Part shown: positions 17,413 through 26,530 of the stretch, piece after piece
Position numbering within the stretch: position 1 is the stretch's first letter
Layout of the letters: every line of letters starts with the position of its first letter
Assembly (NCBI GenBank): GCA_001899305.1
Contig: MKWL01000011.1
Location: 186,001-250,000 of the forward strand
Direction of reading: 5' to 3'
DNA: 64,000 nt
Source of the DNA: Thiobacillus sp. 0-1251
GTDB taxonomy: Bacteria > Pseudomonadota > Gammaproteobacteria > Burkholderiales > Thiobacillaceae
The notes under the pieces: model-generated
Told to the model about the DNA's origin: nothing
Databases searched by the model: none
The model's input: the letters and a program-made list of their open reading frames with translations, nothing else
Made by a program: the position numbers and the translations under genes

Positions 17413-18327
17413 CTACCCCTTGGGCAGGATTTCGTCCCAGGGCGGTTTGCTGCCGATCCGCTGGGCCAGGTATTCAACCAGGGCCCGGACTCGGTGCGGC
17501 ACGTAGCGATTGCTCGGAAAGACCGCGTAGATTCCCAGTTCAGGCGCGCGAAACGCGGGCAGCAGGATATCCAGGCTATGTTCGCGTACCGCCGTTTCGA
17601 CGATGAACGTGGGAAGATAAGTGATCCCGAGCCCGCCTATCGCGGCAGCGAGCAGGGCGTCGCCACTGTTGGCCTCAAGCCGACCGGCAACGGGAAACCA
17701 CTCGGTCTTGCCATCGAGGCTAAAGGCCCAGCTCGAGCGCGTGGCGAGCACATAGCCGAAGCACTCATGCCGGATCAGGTCCTTCGGGTGACGCGGACGG
17801 CCATGGCGCTTGATATAGCCGGGTGCGGCCACCACGACGCTCCGGCTGCTGCCGATCTTGCGCGCCACGTCGCCCGGCTCCAGCCGGTCGGTGATGCGAA
17901 TGGCCAGATCGAATCCGCCCTCGATCAGGTTGGTGCGACGGTCGCTGAATTCGAGCTCGATCGTAATCTCGGGATTCGCAACCATGAAGTCGCCGAACAT
18001 CGGCATCAACTGGCGAATGCCGAAGGAGAACGGCAAGGTGATGCGGAGGTGGCCGCGCGGCGCTTGACTGTCCTCGGTCAGGCCGGCTTCGGCGGCATCC
18101 ACCAGCCCGAGGATCTCGCGGCATTTTTCCAGGTAGGTGGCGCCGGCCGACGTGAGGCTCAGGCGTCGTGTGCTGCGGGCCAGCAGCTTCGTTCCGAGGT
18201 GTGCTTCGAGCGCCGCCACCTGCCGCGTCACCACCGAGCGTGCCACGTTCATCTGTTGCGCGACGGCGGAGAAGCTGCCGAGTTCGGCCACCCGCACGAA
18301 GAGCCGCATGCTGTCGAGTCGGTCCAT
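17413..18327 (-). CDS. LysR-family transcriptional regulator
   Basis: 304 aa with a winged HTH at about residues 4-62 (FSAVAQQMNVARSVVTRQVA is the HTH core) and a periplasmic-binding-protein-like effector domain. The sequence type (LDSMRLFVRVAELGSF; RITLPFSFG) is that of the large LysR subgroup often found beside oxidoreductase genes. It is divergent from the YceI gene, with about 120 bp between starts, and is the obvious candidate regulator of that six-gene plus-strand set. The start is the ATG preceding DRLDSM. Confidence 0.93.
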   Translation of the reverse strand: MDRLDSMRLFVRVAELGSFSAVAQQMNVARSVVTRQVAALEAHLGTKLLARSTRRLSLTSAGATYLEKCREILGLVDAAEAGLTEDSQAPRGHLRITLPFSFGIRQLMPMFGDFMVANPEITIELEFSDRRTNLIEGGFDLAIRITDRLEPGDVARKIGSSRSVVVAAPGYIKRHGRPRHPKDLIRHECFGYVLATRSSWAFSLDGKTEWFPVAGRLEANSGDALLAAAIGGLGITYLPTFIVETAVREHSLDILLPAFRAPELGIYAVFPSNRYVPHRVRALVEYLAQRIGSKPPWDEILPKG

Positions 18328-18449
18328 GTATGCCTCTGTCTGATTGTTGTCTTGTGAGCAACAATAATTTGCCAAATGTAGCCTATTTCTCCAAGCCCGG
18401 CTTGCGTACAGTGAACCTATCGTCTCGTCTGCACTCAGGAGTTCAGATC

Positions 18450-19070
18450 ATGAATCTCACCGCCCGCGCTTCCTTCTCAAGCCTCATGAAACCTGGCACG
18501 CGGCACGTTGCGCCGTTCGTCGGCCTGGCCGCCCTGCTGCTGTCGGCGGGTGCCCAGGCCATCGAATTCAACCAACTGCTGGCCGACAAGAGCGCAGTGA
18601 GCTTTGCATACAAGCAGATGAACGTGCCGCTCGATGGCGGCTTCAAGCGCTTCGACGGCCGGATCAACTTCGATCCGGCGAAGCCGGCGCTCGCCAAGGC
18701 TGAAATCGACATCGAGCTCGCCAGCATCGATACCGGCTCCGAGGAAGGCAACGACGAAGTGGCCGGCAAGCTCTGGTTCAACACCAAGCAATTTCCCGTT
18801 GCGCGCTTCGTGTCCACGTCGATCAAGCCGCTGGGCAACAATCGCTTCGAGGTGGCCGGCAAGATGAGCATCAAGGGCCGCACACTCGATACGAGAACGC
18901 CCGCCACGTTCAGGCAGGAAGGCAATCTCGGCGTGTTCGAAGGCAGTTTCGTGCTGAAGCGTGGCGACTACGGCATCGGCGAAGGCATGTGGGCCGACTA
19001 CGGCACCGTCGCCAACGAAGTGCAGATCAAATTCCGGCTTGTTGCCGCTGCGGCGGCCGGCAAGAAGTAG
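18450..19070 (+). CDS. YceI-family periplasmic protein (first copy)
   Basis: A lipocalin-like protein of 206 aa that in YceI relatives binds an isoprenoid or other lipid chain in the periplasm. A Sec signal is visible (FVGLAALLLSAGAQA, cleavage before IEFNQL). The YceI signature follows: FDGRINFDP, DIELASIDTGSEEGNDEV, and WFNTKQFPVARF. A CAGGAG ribosome binding site precedes the ATG. It is adjacent to a second YceI gene 35 bp downstream; the two differ enough to be old paralogues rather than a recent duplication. Confidence 0.9.
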   Translation: MNLTARASFSSLMKPGTRHVAPFVGLAALLLSAGAQAIEFNQLLADKSAVSFAYKQMNVPLDGGFKRFDGRINFDPAKPALAKAEIDIELASIDTGSEEGNDEVAGKLWFNTKQFPVARFVSTSIKPLGNNRFEVAGKMSIKGRTLDTRTPATFRQEGNLGVFEGSFVLKRGDYGIGEGMWADYGTVANEVQIKFRLVAAAAAGKK

Positions 19071-19105
19071 TTCCGCTCACCAACCTTTCACCCAGGAGAC
19101 TCACC

Positions 19106-19681
19106 ATGAAGAAACTCGTCCTTGCCCTCGCCTTCGCTTCCGTCGCCGGCAGCGCCTTTGCTGCGCCGGAAACCTACGTCATCGACCCCACGCATACCCA
19201 GCCGCGCTTCGAGTACAACCACTTCGGCTACTCGAACCAGGTGCACAGCTTCGACAAGACCAGCGGCACGATCGTCTACGACAAGGCCGCCAAGACGGGC
19301 TCGGTGGACGTCACCATCGACGCGAAGTCGGTGAACACCGGCTATCCCCTGCTGAACGAGCACATCCAGGATGAGGATTTCTTCGATACCGCGAAGTACC
19401 CGACCATCACGTTCAAGTCGACGTCCGTGAAATTCGACGGCGACAAGCCGGTGTCGGTCGATGGCAACCTGACGATCAAGGGCATCACCAAGCCGGTGAC
19501 CCTGACCGTCACCTCGTTCCAGGCGATGCCGCATCCCATCATGAAGAAGGACGCGATCGGCGCCAATGCGGTAACCAAGATCAAGCGTACCGAATTCAAC
19601 ATGGGCAAATACGCACCCTATGTGTCCGATGACGTGACCCTCGAGATCCCGATGGAAGCGGTCGCGGTCAACAAGCAGTAA
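19106..19681 (+). CDS. YceI-family periplasmic protein (second copy)
   Basis: 191 aa with a clear signal peptide (KKLVLALAFASVAGSAFA, cleaved before APETYV). It follows the canonical YceI pattern: YVIDPTHTQPRFEYNHFGYS, an AKSVNTGYPLLNEHI helix and the DFFDTAKYPTITF strand. It probably binds a hydrophobic ligand in the periplasm. CAGGAG sits 9 bp before the ATG. It lies between its paralogue and the DODA-type dioxygenase gene with short spacing, so the genes are likely cotranscribed. Confidence 0.93.
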   Translation: MKKLVLALAFASVAGSAFAAPETYVIDPTHTQPRFEYNHFGYSNQVHSFDKTSGTIVYDKAAKTGSVDVTIDAKSVNTGYPLLNEHIQDEDFFDTAKYPTITFKSTSVKFDGDKPVSVDGNLTIKGITKPVTLTVTSFQAMPHPIMKKDAIGANAVTKIKRTEFNMGKYAPYVSDDVTLEIPMEAVAVNKQ

Positions 19682-19718
19682 TCCGCCGCTGCCTCTCTGG
19701 CGGAGAAAGGAGTCCGAT

Positions 19719-20516
19719 ATGTCTCGCCTGCCCGTCGTGTTCGTGTCCCACGGCGCCCCCGATGCCCTGCTGAAGGCACCGGAGGCCGTGGCCTGTTGGC
19801 GCGATATCGGTCGGATAATCCCGCGGCCGACGGCGATTCTTGCGATTTCGGCGCACTGGGAAGCGCGCCAGGCCACGGCCAGCCTGTCCGGTGCGCCGGA
19901 AACCATTCACGACTTCTCCGGTTTTTCGCCGGCACTGCATGCCATGCAGTATCCCGCGCCAGGCGCGCCGGCGCTGGCCGAGCGCGCCGTCGCCCTGCTG
20001 TCCGCTGCTGGCACGCCGGCGGAGCTGCACCCCAGCCGCGGACTGGACCACGGCGCCTGGGTGCCGCTGTCGGCAATGTTTCCGCAGGCCGACGTCCCGG
20101 TCACGCAACTCTCGCTGGTGCGCAACGCCGGCCCGGCCGCCCATTTCGCGCTGGGGCAGGCGCTGGCGCCTCTGCGCGAGGAAGGCGTGCTCATCGTCGC
20201 CACCGGTTCGATCACGCATAACTTCGGCTGGCTGGAGTGGCAGGCGACTGGCGACCCGACGCCGGTTCCGCAGGCGAAGGACTTTGCCGACTGGGTCGCC
20301 GCACGCGTCGCGGCGCAGGATGTCGCGGCCCTGCTGGACTATCGTTCGGTCCCCCATGGTTCGGCGTCGCACCCGACCGAAGAACACTTCCTGCCGTTTT
20401 TCGTCGCCCTGGGCGCCGCGGACGGCGATCGGCCCACGCGCCATCAACCTCCCTTCACCTATGGCGGCCTCGCCATGGACGCCTATGTGTGGCGTGACCC
20501 GACGGAAGCCAATTAG
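19719..20516 (+). CDS. DODA-type extradiol aromatic ring-opening dioxygenase family protein
   Basis: Class III extradiol-dioxygenase fold, about 265 aa, like YgiD/4,5-DOPA dioxygenase. Predicted metal-binding histidines lie in VSHGAPD, SAHWEARQ and HGAWVPL, with a further His in GSITHNFGW. Bacterial members cleave catechol-type rings in vitro, although their physiological substrate is usually unknown. It is the third gene in the LysR-adjacent set and precedes an ene-reductase. The ATG is preceded by GAAAGGAG. Confidence 0.9.
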   Translation: MSRLPVVFVSHGAPDALLKAPEAVACWRDIGRIIPRPTAILAISAHWEARQATASLSGAPETIHDFSGFSPALHAMQYPAPGAPALAERAVALLSAAGTPAELHPSRGLDHGAWVPLSAMFPQADVPVTQLSLVRNAGPAAHFALGQALAPLREEGVLIVATGSITHNFGWLEWQATGDPTPVPQAKDFADWVAARVAAQDVAALLDYRSVPHGSASHPTEEHFLPFFVALGAADGDRPTRHQPPFTYGGLAMDAYVWRDPTEAN

Positions 20517-20546
20517 CCCATTGCCCCCTTAAAGGAACCCATCATC

Positions 20547-21644
20547 GTGAGCATCTTGTTTTCTCCCATCACACTCGGCAGACAGGTTCTGGACAACCGC
20601 GTCGTCATCGCCCCCATGTGCCAGTACTCAGCCGACGAGGGTCGGGCGACCGACTGGCACCAGATCCACCTGGGACACCTGGCCCTGTCCGGCGCCGGCC
20701 TGATGTTCATCGAGGCCACGGCAGTTGCGCCGGAGGGCCGCATCTCGCCCGCCGACCTCGGACTCTGGTCGGACGAGACGGAGGCGGCGCTGGCACACGT
20801 CCTCCAGTCGATCCGCCGGCATTCCCCGATTCCTATCGCCATCCAGCTGGCGCATGCCGGCCGCAAGGCCTCCACCGAGGTGCCGTGGGCCGGTGGGCAG
20901 TCGATCGCGCCGGCCAGCGGCGGCTGGCAAACCGTCGCGCCGTCCGCCCTGCCCTATGCGGCAGACGACACCCGCCCGGCCGCCCTCGATGAAGCCGGAC
21001 TCGCACGCATCTGCAACGATTTCGTGGCGGCGGCTCAGCGTGCGCAGCGGCTGGGCTTCAACGTAATCGAACTGCACGCGGCACATGGCTATCTGCTGCA
21101 CCAGTTCCTGTCGCCCCTGTCGAATACCCGCGACGACCGCTACGGCGGCACGCTGGAAAATCGCATGCGATTTCCACTCGAGGTGTTCGACGCTCTCCGC
21201 GCCGCCGTGCCGGATGACACGCCGGTGGGCATCCGGATTTCCGCCACCGACTGGGTGGACGGCGGCTGGGATATCGAGCAGAGCGTCGCGTTCGCACAGG
21301 AACTGCAGCGCCGCGGTTGCGCGTTCATCGACGTGTCCAGCGGCGGACTCTCCCCCTTGCAGGAAATCCCGGTCGGACCGGGCTACCAGGTTGCCTTCGC
21401 CGACAGAATCCGGCGCGAAACCGGACTGCCCACGATCGCCGTGGGCCTGATCACCGAGCCCGAGCAGGCGGAAACGATCCTCGCCTCGGGCCAGGCCGAC
21501 ATGGTGGCGCTCGCTCGCGGTATGCTGTACGACCCGCGCTGGCCCTGGCACGCAGCGGCGAAACTCGGCGACCAGGTCGATGCGCCGAAACAGTACTGGC
21601 GTTCCCAGCCGCGGGCATACAAAGACCTGTTCAAGCCGGGATAA
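20547..21644 (+). CDS. Old Yellow Enzyme family NADH:flavin oxidoreductase
   Basis: An FMN-dependent ene-reductase of 365 aa in the YqjM/XenA (thermophilic-like) subgroup. Landmarks are VIAPMCQYSADEG, in which the Cys tunes FMN potential, HAGRKAS, and HAAHGYLLHQFLSPLSN with the substrate-binding His pair. The C-terminal phosphate-binding barrel segment is QADMVALARGML, and an Arg-rich tail (WRSQPRAYKDLF) is typical of this subgroup. It likely reduces activated C=C bonds or electrophiles such as quinones. The start codon is GTG, preceded by AAAGGAA. Confidence 0.93.
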   Translation: MSILFSPITLGRQVLDNRVVIAPMCQYSADEGRATDWHQIHLGHLALSGAGLMFIEATAVAPEGRISPADLGLWSDETEAALAHVLQSIRRHSPIPIAIQLAHAGRKASTEVPWAGGQSIAPASGGWQTVAPSALPYAADDTRPAALDEAGLARICNDFVAAAQRAQRLGFNVIELHAAHGYLLHQFLSPLSNTRDDRYGGTLENRMRFPLEVFDALRAAVPDDTPVGIRISATDWVDGGWDIEQSVAFAQELQRRGCAFIDVSSGGLSPLQEIPVGPGYQVAFADRIRRETGLPTIAVGLITEPEQAETILASGQADMVALARGMLYDPRWPWHAAAKLGDQVDAPKQYWRSQPRAYKDLFKPG

Positions 21645-21677
21645 AACAGCCTGCCGGACCGGCAGCGGAGACAGCAC

Positions 21678-22355
21678 ATGAGCGAACACGACTTTCAAGG
21701 AATCGAATTGCTGCCCGCCACGCTGCCGGTCCGGCAGCTTTTCATTGTGCTGCATGGCGCGGGCAGGACGCCCGCGGACATGCTGCCGCTGGCCGACACG
21801 CTCGGTGCCGCCTTTCCCCAGGCCGCGTTCCTGCTGCCCGAAGGCATTGCCGCGTTCGACGGACACGACAGCGGCAGGCAGTGGTTCTCCCTCGATGGCT
21901 TGAACGACGACAACCGGGCCGCCCGGGTAGCCGCGGCCATGCCGGCGCTGCACGCGCTGATTCGACAGGCCCAGGACCGTCTCAAGGTGATGCAGCCGGA
22001 CACGGCGCTGGTCGGCTTCTCGCAGGGCGCGATCATGGCGCTGGAATACGGCATTGCGCATGATGGCGGCGTCGGCCGGGTCCTGGCGTTTTCCGGCCGC
22101 TTTGCGACGCTGCCCGACCGGGCGCCCGAATTCACGACCTTGCACGTGCTGCACGGAAAAGATGACCCGATCATCCCGGTCGAGCATGCCTATGCCGCCT
22201 ATGAACGACTCATGCAATGCCAGGGAGACGCCACGCTGGACGTGGCCTCGCCGGTCGGGCACGAACTCCATGCCGCCCTGATCGACCGCGCCCTCCATCG
22301 CCTGCAGACGTGCATTCCGCTGCGCACCTGGAAAAATGCGCTGAACGGCGCCTGA
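21678..22355 (+). CDS. Phospholipase/carboxylesterase family serine hydrolase
   Basis: An alpha/beta hydrolase of 225 aa resembling YpfH. The nucleophile Ser is in GFSQGAIMALEYG, the acid is the Asp of HGKDDPIIPVEH, and the catalytic His lies in PVGHELHAALI. The oxyanion region is VLHGAGRTPADML. No signal peptide is seen, so it is cytoplasmic. It stands between the ene-reductase and the MFS gene with gaps of 33 and 12 bp. The substrate is unknown. Confidence 0.88.
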   Translation: MSEHDFQGIELLPATLPVRQLFIVLHGAGRTPADMLPLADTLGAAFPQAAFLLPEGIAAFDGHDSGRQWFSLDGLNDDNRAARVAAAMPALHALIRQAQDRLKVMQPDTALVGFSQGAIMALEYGIAHDGGVGRVLAFSGRFATLPDRAPEFTTLHVLHGKDDPIIPVEHAYAAYERLMQCQGDATLDVASPVGHELHAALIDRALHRLQTCIPLRTWKNALNGA

Positions 22356-22367
22356 CGCGAACGCATC

Positions 22368-23990
22368 GTGACAGCCGAGACGCCCAAGCCCACTTCGCCC
22401 TGGGCGCCCCTCCACAACCGCGTGTTCCGCACGTTATGGATTGCGTCGGTCGCGTCGAACATCGGTTCCTGGATGCACGAGGTCGGCGCCGGCTGGCTGA
22501 TGACCTCGCTCGCGCCCAACCCCCTGATGGTGGCGCTGGTACAGGCCGCCACCACGGCCCCGGTCTTCCTGCTGGCGCTGCCGGCCGGGGCCCTGGCCGA
22601 CATCGTCGACCGCCGCCGCTACCTCATCACCGCCCAGGTGTGGATGCTGGCCATGGCGGCCACGCTGGGCGTCCTCACCCTCGCGGGCCTGACCACCGCG
22701 CCCCTCCTGTTGCTGTTCACCTTCGCGCTCGGCATCGGCAACGCCATGATGATGCCGGCCTGGGGTGCGATCACGCCGGAACTCGTGCCACGCGCTCAAC
22801 TCCAGGCAGCGATCGGGCTGAATTCCATGGGACTGAACGTCGCCCGAGCCGTCGGCCCCGCGCTGGCCGGGGTGATCGTGGCCGCCGCCGGGCCGGGCGC
22901 GGTCTTCGTGCTGAACGCCGTGTCGTTTATTGCCGTCATTGCCGCCTTGAGGCATTGGCAGCGCCCGCCCACGGCGAGTGGACTACCCGCCGAACGGCTT
23001 GCCGGCGCGGTACGTGCCGGTCTGCGCTATGCGCGCCATTCGCCCGAGTTGCGCGCAGTGCTCACTCGCGGCGTCGCCTTCTTCGTGTTCGCCAGCGCCT
23101 CCTGGGCCCTGCTGCCGCTCATCGTCAGGCAGGAACTGCACAGCGGCCCCGGGACGTACGGACTCTTCCTGGCCTGTCTGGGCCTGGGCGCCGTAGCCGG
23201 CGCCCTGCTGCTGCCCCATGCGCACGCCCGCCTCTCGCGCGACCGGATCGTGGCCGGCGCGACCGGGCTGTACGCCCTGGCCATGCTGGCGCTCGCCCAC
23301 AGCGGGAACGTGGTTGCGGCCGGGACGGCCATGCTGCTGATCGGGGTTGCCTGGATCAGCGTGGTCTCGTCGCTGATGACCGCCGCGCAGACAGCCCTGC
23401 CCGGGTGGGTGCGCGCGCGAGGCCTGGCCTTGTTCTGGGTCGTCTACATGGGTGGGATGGCGGCCGGCAGTGCATTGTGGGGCCAGGTCGCCTCCTGGAC
23501 GGGCATCCCGCTCGCGCTGAGTGTCGCCGCCGTCGGCGCACTGGTCGGGATTGCCCTCACCCGCTCGTACCGGGTCGGGCGGCATGATGTCGTCGATCTT
23601 TCACCCTCACTGTTCTGGCCCACGCCCATGATGGCCGGGGAACGCGAAAGCGACCGCGGGCCGGTCATGGTCACGGTGGAATACCGGATCGATCCGGCCC
23701 AGACCGAGGCGTTCACCCGAACCATGCAGCAGATCAGCCGGATCCGCCGGCGCGATGGCGCCTTCATGTGGGAACTGTTCTGGGACGTCGAACATCCCGA
23801 ACGCATGGTGGAATGCTTCATGGTCGAATCCTGGCACGAGCACTTGCGCCAGCACGAACGGGTCACGGTTGCGGATCGGGACGTCCTGGAACAGACACGT
23901 ACATTTCATCTCGGCAGCGAGCCGCCCAAAGTCACCCATCTGGTCGCCGGCAAGGCCCGGCCGGCCATGACATCGCGATTCCCCTTCTGA
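22368..23990 (+). CDS. MFS exporter (EntS-like, MFS_3 type) with C-terminal soluble domain
   Basis: 540 aa. Residues 15-405 hold about eleven to twelve membrane helices with the MFS motif A loop at LADIVDRRRYLI. The last ~110 residues form a soluble ferredoxin-like or ABM-type domain (VMVTVEYRIDPAQ... FMWELFWDVE), an arrangement known for MFS_3 proteins. Related proteins export siderophores or drugs. The start is a GTG, 12 bp after the esterase stop, with no better ATG nearby. It closes the LysR-adjacent gene set. Confidence 0.88.
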   Translation: MTAETPKPTSPWAPLHNRVFRTLWIASVASNIGSWMHEVGAGWLMTSLAPNPLMVALVQAATTAPVFLLALPAGALADIVDRRRYLITAQVWMLAMAATLGVLTLAGLTTAPLLLLFTFALGIGNAMMMPAWGAITPELVPRAQLQAAIGLNSMGLNVARAVGPALAGVIVAAAGPGAVFVLNAVSFIAVIAALRHWQRPPTASGLPAERLAGAVRAGLRYARHSPELRAVLTRGVAFFVFASASWALLPLIVRQELHSGPGTYGLFLACLGLGAVAGALLLPHAHARLSRDRIVAGATGLYALAMLALAHSGNVVAAGTAMLLIGVAWISVVSSLMTAAQTALPGWVRARGLALFWVVYMGGMAAGSALWGQVASWTGIPLALSVAAVGALVGIALTRSYRVGRHDVVDLSPSLFWPTPMMAGERESDRGPVMVTVEYRIDPAQTEAFTRTMQQISRIRRRDGAFMWELFWDVEHPERMVECFMVESWHEHLRQHERVTVADRDVLEQTRTFHLGSEPPKVTHLVAGKARPAMTSRFPF

Positions 23991-24079
23991 AATTTCGCAG
24001 GGCACCCCGTCTACGCGTCCAGGCAGCCTCCCGCTTTTGCTTGCGAGGCGACCTTCAGGAAGTTCTTGCACATATTAAC

Positions 24080-24098
24080 GAGAACGATTATCGTTATG
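24080..24098 (+). promoter_or_regulatory. Putative Fur box
   Basis: GAGAACGATTATCGTTATG matches 14 of 19 positions of the classic Fur consensus and keeps its dyad symmetry. It lies 26 bp before the cupredoxin start, in a position to repress the iron operon when iron is plentiful. Confidence 0.75.
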
Positions 24099-24123
24099 AA
24101 AACGTGAATGATTGTAGACACCC

Positions 24124-24441
24124 ATGAAAGCCCTTGCCCTTGCCTGTTTGATGTTCCCCCTTGCCAGCCTGGCAGCCGATCTGGAAGCTACGCTGACGAT
24201 CAAGGACCATCAATTCACGCCCAGCGAACTGAAAGTGCCCGCAGGCAAGAAGATCAAGCTGCTGGTCAGCAATCTGGATAGCACGCCGGAAGAATTCGAA
24301 AGCCATGAACTCAACCGCGAAAAACTGGTGGCCGGCAATGGCAAGGTCACGATCTATGTCGGTCCGCTCGCGCCCGGCAAATATCCCTTCTACGGCGAAT
24401 TCCACGACAAGACCGCGCGCGGCGTGATCGTGGCGGAGTAA
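24124..24441 (+). CDS. Periplasmic cupredoxin-like protein of an iron-uptake operon
   Basis: 105 aa with a signal peptide (KALALACLMFPLASLA) and a small beta-sandwich cupredoxin_1 domain (IKDHQFTPSELKVPAGKKIKL). It resembles the N-terminal part of EfeO and the P19-associated proteins that escort iron or copper. The usual cupredoxin copper ligand Cys is absent; FYGEFHDKT carries a His. It probably presents Fe to the FTR1 permease encoded 3 bp downstream. Confidence 0.85.
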   Translation: MKALALACLMFPLASLAADLEATLTIKDHQFTPSELKVPAGKKIKLLVSNLDSTPEEFESHELNREKLVAGNGKVTIYVGPLAPGKYPFYGEFHDKTARGVIVAE

Positions 24442-24444
24442 AGC

Positions 24445-25263
24445 ATGTTCGGATCGGCCATCATCGTTTTCAGGGAAAGCCTCGAGGCCGCCCTGCTCAT
24501 CGGCATCATCGCCGCCGCCACGCGCGGGTTGGCCGGCCGCAACCTCTGGCTCGCCATCGGTATCGGCGCCGGCCTGGGCGGCGCCCTGGTGGTGGCCGGA
24601 TTAACCGAGACCATCGCCGATATGGCCGAAGGCGCCGGACAGGAACTGTTCAATGCCGCCATCCTGGGCATCGCGGTGCTGATGCTGGGCTGGCACAACA
24701 TCTGGATGGCCACCCACGGGCGCGAGATGGCCGCACAAGCCAAATCGATGGGACATGCGGTCAAGTCGGGACAGCGGGAAATGTCGGCACTGGCCATCCT
24801 GATCGCTCTGGCCGTCCTGCGCGAAGGTTCGGAGACTGCCTTGTTCCTGTACGGACTGGCCGCGGGCGATGGCTCAAGCCGGGTTTCCATGCTGAGCGGC
24901 GGCCTGCTGGGCCTGGCGGCCGGCATCGGCGCGGGATGGGTACTGTATTCGGGGCTCGCCCGAATTCCGCTGCGCCATTTCTTCACTGTCACCAGCGCCC
25001 TGATTCTTTTCCTCGCAGCCGGCATGGCCGGGCAGATGGCACGCCTGCTGATCCAGGGCGACCTCATTCGCCCGCTCGCCAGCCCGCTGTGGGATTCCTC
25101 GTCCCTGCTGCCCATGGACTCGTTTCTGGGCAACCTGCTGCACATCTTCGCCGGCTACGAGGCCCGCCCCAGCGGCATGCAGGTGCTGTTCTACACGCTG
25201 ACCTTCCTCGTCATCCTGTTCGGGATGCGCTGGAGTCGCCCCCGCATCCCCCAGGCAACCTGA
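24445..25263 (+). CDS. FTR1-family high-affinity iron permease
   Basis: 272 aa with seven membrane spans. The two REXXE iron-transfer motifs of the family are seen as FRESLEAALLIG at the N-terminus and LREGSETALFLYG near residue 115. Cytoplasmic membrane location. It imports iron, in some systems after oxidation by a copper protein, which fits the cupredoxin partner. The short gap to its upstream neighbour implies coupling, and a Fur box lies before the first gene. Confidence 0.93.
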   Translation: MFGSAIIVFRESLEAALLIGIIAAATRGLAGRNLWLAIGIGAGLGGALVVAGLTETIADMAEGAGQELFNAAILGIAVLMLGWHNIWMATHGREMAAQAKSMGHAVKSGQREMSALAILIALAVLREGSETALFLYGLAAGDGSSRVSMLSGGLLGLAAGIGAGWVLYSGLARIPLRHFFTVTSALILFLAAGMAGQMARLLIQGDLIRPLASPLWDSSSLLPMDSFLGNLLHIFAGYEARPSGMQVLFYTLTFLVILFGMRWSRPRIPQAT

Positions 25264-25273
25264 AAGGAATCCC

Positions 25274-26002
25274 ATGAAACGCAACGCAGTGTTGATTGCT
25301 GCGATGGGCATGCTGTATCTGCAATCCGCCCTCGCCGGTCCCACCGACTACGTCTACACGCCCACCGTGGAGAAAGGCGAGAAGGAGATCGACTTCAAGT
25401 TCGGCACCGTCGACAGCGCACCGCGCCAATCCATGGCCTCGCTGGGGTTGGGCTACGGCGCCAACGACTGGTGGTTCACCGAGGTCTATCTGAAGTATGC
25501 GAAGACCGGCGGCGACGGCGTCAAGTACGATGCCGTCGAGTGGGAGAACAAGTTCCAGCTCACCGAGACCGGAAAATATCCGGTAGACGTCGGCTTCATC
25601 ACTGAGATCGAAGTGCCGAGCGACCACGACGAAGGCATCGAACTGAAAGTCGGCCCGCTCTTCCAGACCGAATTCGGCAAGCTGCAATTCAATGGCAACA
25701 TCCTGTTCGAGAAGCGCTTCAACGCCGCCGTATCCAGCCCGACCGAAGCCGGCTACCAGTGGCAGGTGAAATACCGCTGGCAGCCCGCCTTCGAATACGG
25801 GCTCCAGGGCTTTGGCGGCACTGGCCCCTGGAACGACTGGGAAGCCTCCCGGGACCAGTCGCATAAGATAGGACCGGCCGTCTTCGGCAAACTGGCCACC
25901 GCCCACCACCATGCCATCAAGTACAACGCCGCCTGGCTGTTCGGCGTGTCGGATGCCACCCCGGACAATACGTTCAGGCTGCAGACCGAATACGAGTTCT
26001 AA
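25274..26002 (+). CDS. Putative outer-membrane or periplasmic beta-rich protein of the FTR1 operon
   Basis: 242 aa with a signal peptide ending at ALAGPTDY. The mature part is made of alternating amphipathic strands rich in Trp, Tyr and Phe and ends in YEF, the terminal aromatic residue typical of outer-membrane barrels. No characterised domain is recognised. It is the third gene of the iron operon, 10 bp after the permease. It could be a small porin for iron passage. This is an inference from location. Confidence 0.7.
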   Translation: MKRNAVLIAAMGMLYLQSALAGPTDYVYTPTVEKGEKEIDFKFGTVDSAPRQSMASLGLGYGANDWWFTEVYLKYAKTGGDGVKYDAVEWENKFQLTETGKYPVDVGFITEIEVPSDHDEGIELKVGPLFQTEFGKLQFNGNILFEKRFNAAVSSPTEAGYQWQVKYRWQPAFEYGLQGFGGTGPWNDWEASRDQSHKIGPAVFGKLATAHHHAIKYNAAWLFGVSDATPDNTFRLQTEYEF

Positions 26003-26007
26003 CAGGA

Positions 26008-26041
26008 CAGTGTGCGCCACCTAGGAACGATGCGCACACTG
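26008..26041. terminator. Hairpin between convergent operons
   Basis: A perfect 10-bp stem (CAGTGTGCGC / GCGCACACTG) with a 14-nt loop starts 6 bp after the stop of the iron operon. It lies between two convergent transcription units. There is no long T-run, so it may act weakly in either direction. Confidence 0.55.
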
Positions 26042-26149
26042 CTCACATTTGCAGCCCCGGTTGTTTCGAAAGCGCTTTTTTCCATAACCTCGCCACAGAC
26101 AACGGGGGACGCCATATGCGCCATAGCAATCCGAGGCTGCGTTGACTGG

Positions 26150-26479
26150 CTAATGCTGACTGGTTAGCGGGGAATCGAGTTGCGCCATGCCGAGAGCCGC
26201 CTGCTCGTTGGCAACGGCAGCGTACTTCATCACAGCTGCATCATCTTGTTGCTTGGCGGCTTCCTGGGCCTGGACTAGCGCACTGGCCGCTGTGGTCCAC
26301 AACGCCTTTTTGGCTGTCGCCAGATCCACGCTAGACTCCGCTCGCGCCAAGGCTTCCGTGGCCTCGGCTGACAACACCGGCTTGCGGTTGTTTTCGGCAG
26401 CGCATACGCCGTATCCAAGCCCACCTACCACAAACCCGCTCCACACCAGCCAACCGATTGCAATACGACGTGAATTCAT
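26150..26479 (-). CDS. SoxK-like SoxXA-binding protein
   Basis: A 109-aa exported protein with a signal sequence (SGFVVGGLGYGVCAAENN). The mature part is a small two-helix hairpin rich in Ala, Glu and Lys (EATEALARAESSVDLATAKKALWTTAASALVQ). SoxK/SAXB proteins have this size and pattern, associate with SoxXA and raise its activity. The gene directly follows soxA, 51 bp downstream, which is the main support. It contains no heme motif and no Cys after the signal. The assignment rests on size, pattern and position and needs an HMM search. Confidence 0.6.
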   Translation of the reverse strand: MNSRRIAIGWLVWSGFVVGGLGYGVCAAENNRKPVLSAEATEALARAESSVDLATAKKALWTTAASALVQAQEAAKQQDDAAVMKYAAVANEQAALGMAQLDSPLTSQH

Positions 26480-26530
26480 TTTTTCCTCCTGACAATTGCC
26501 CGGACGGCAGCATTCTGCCGCCCATGCTCG

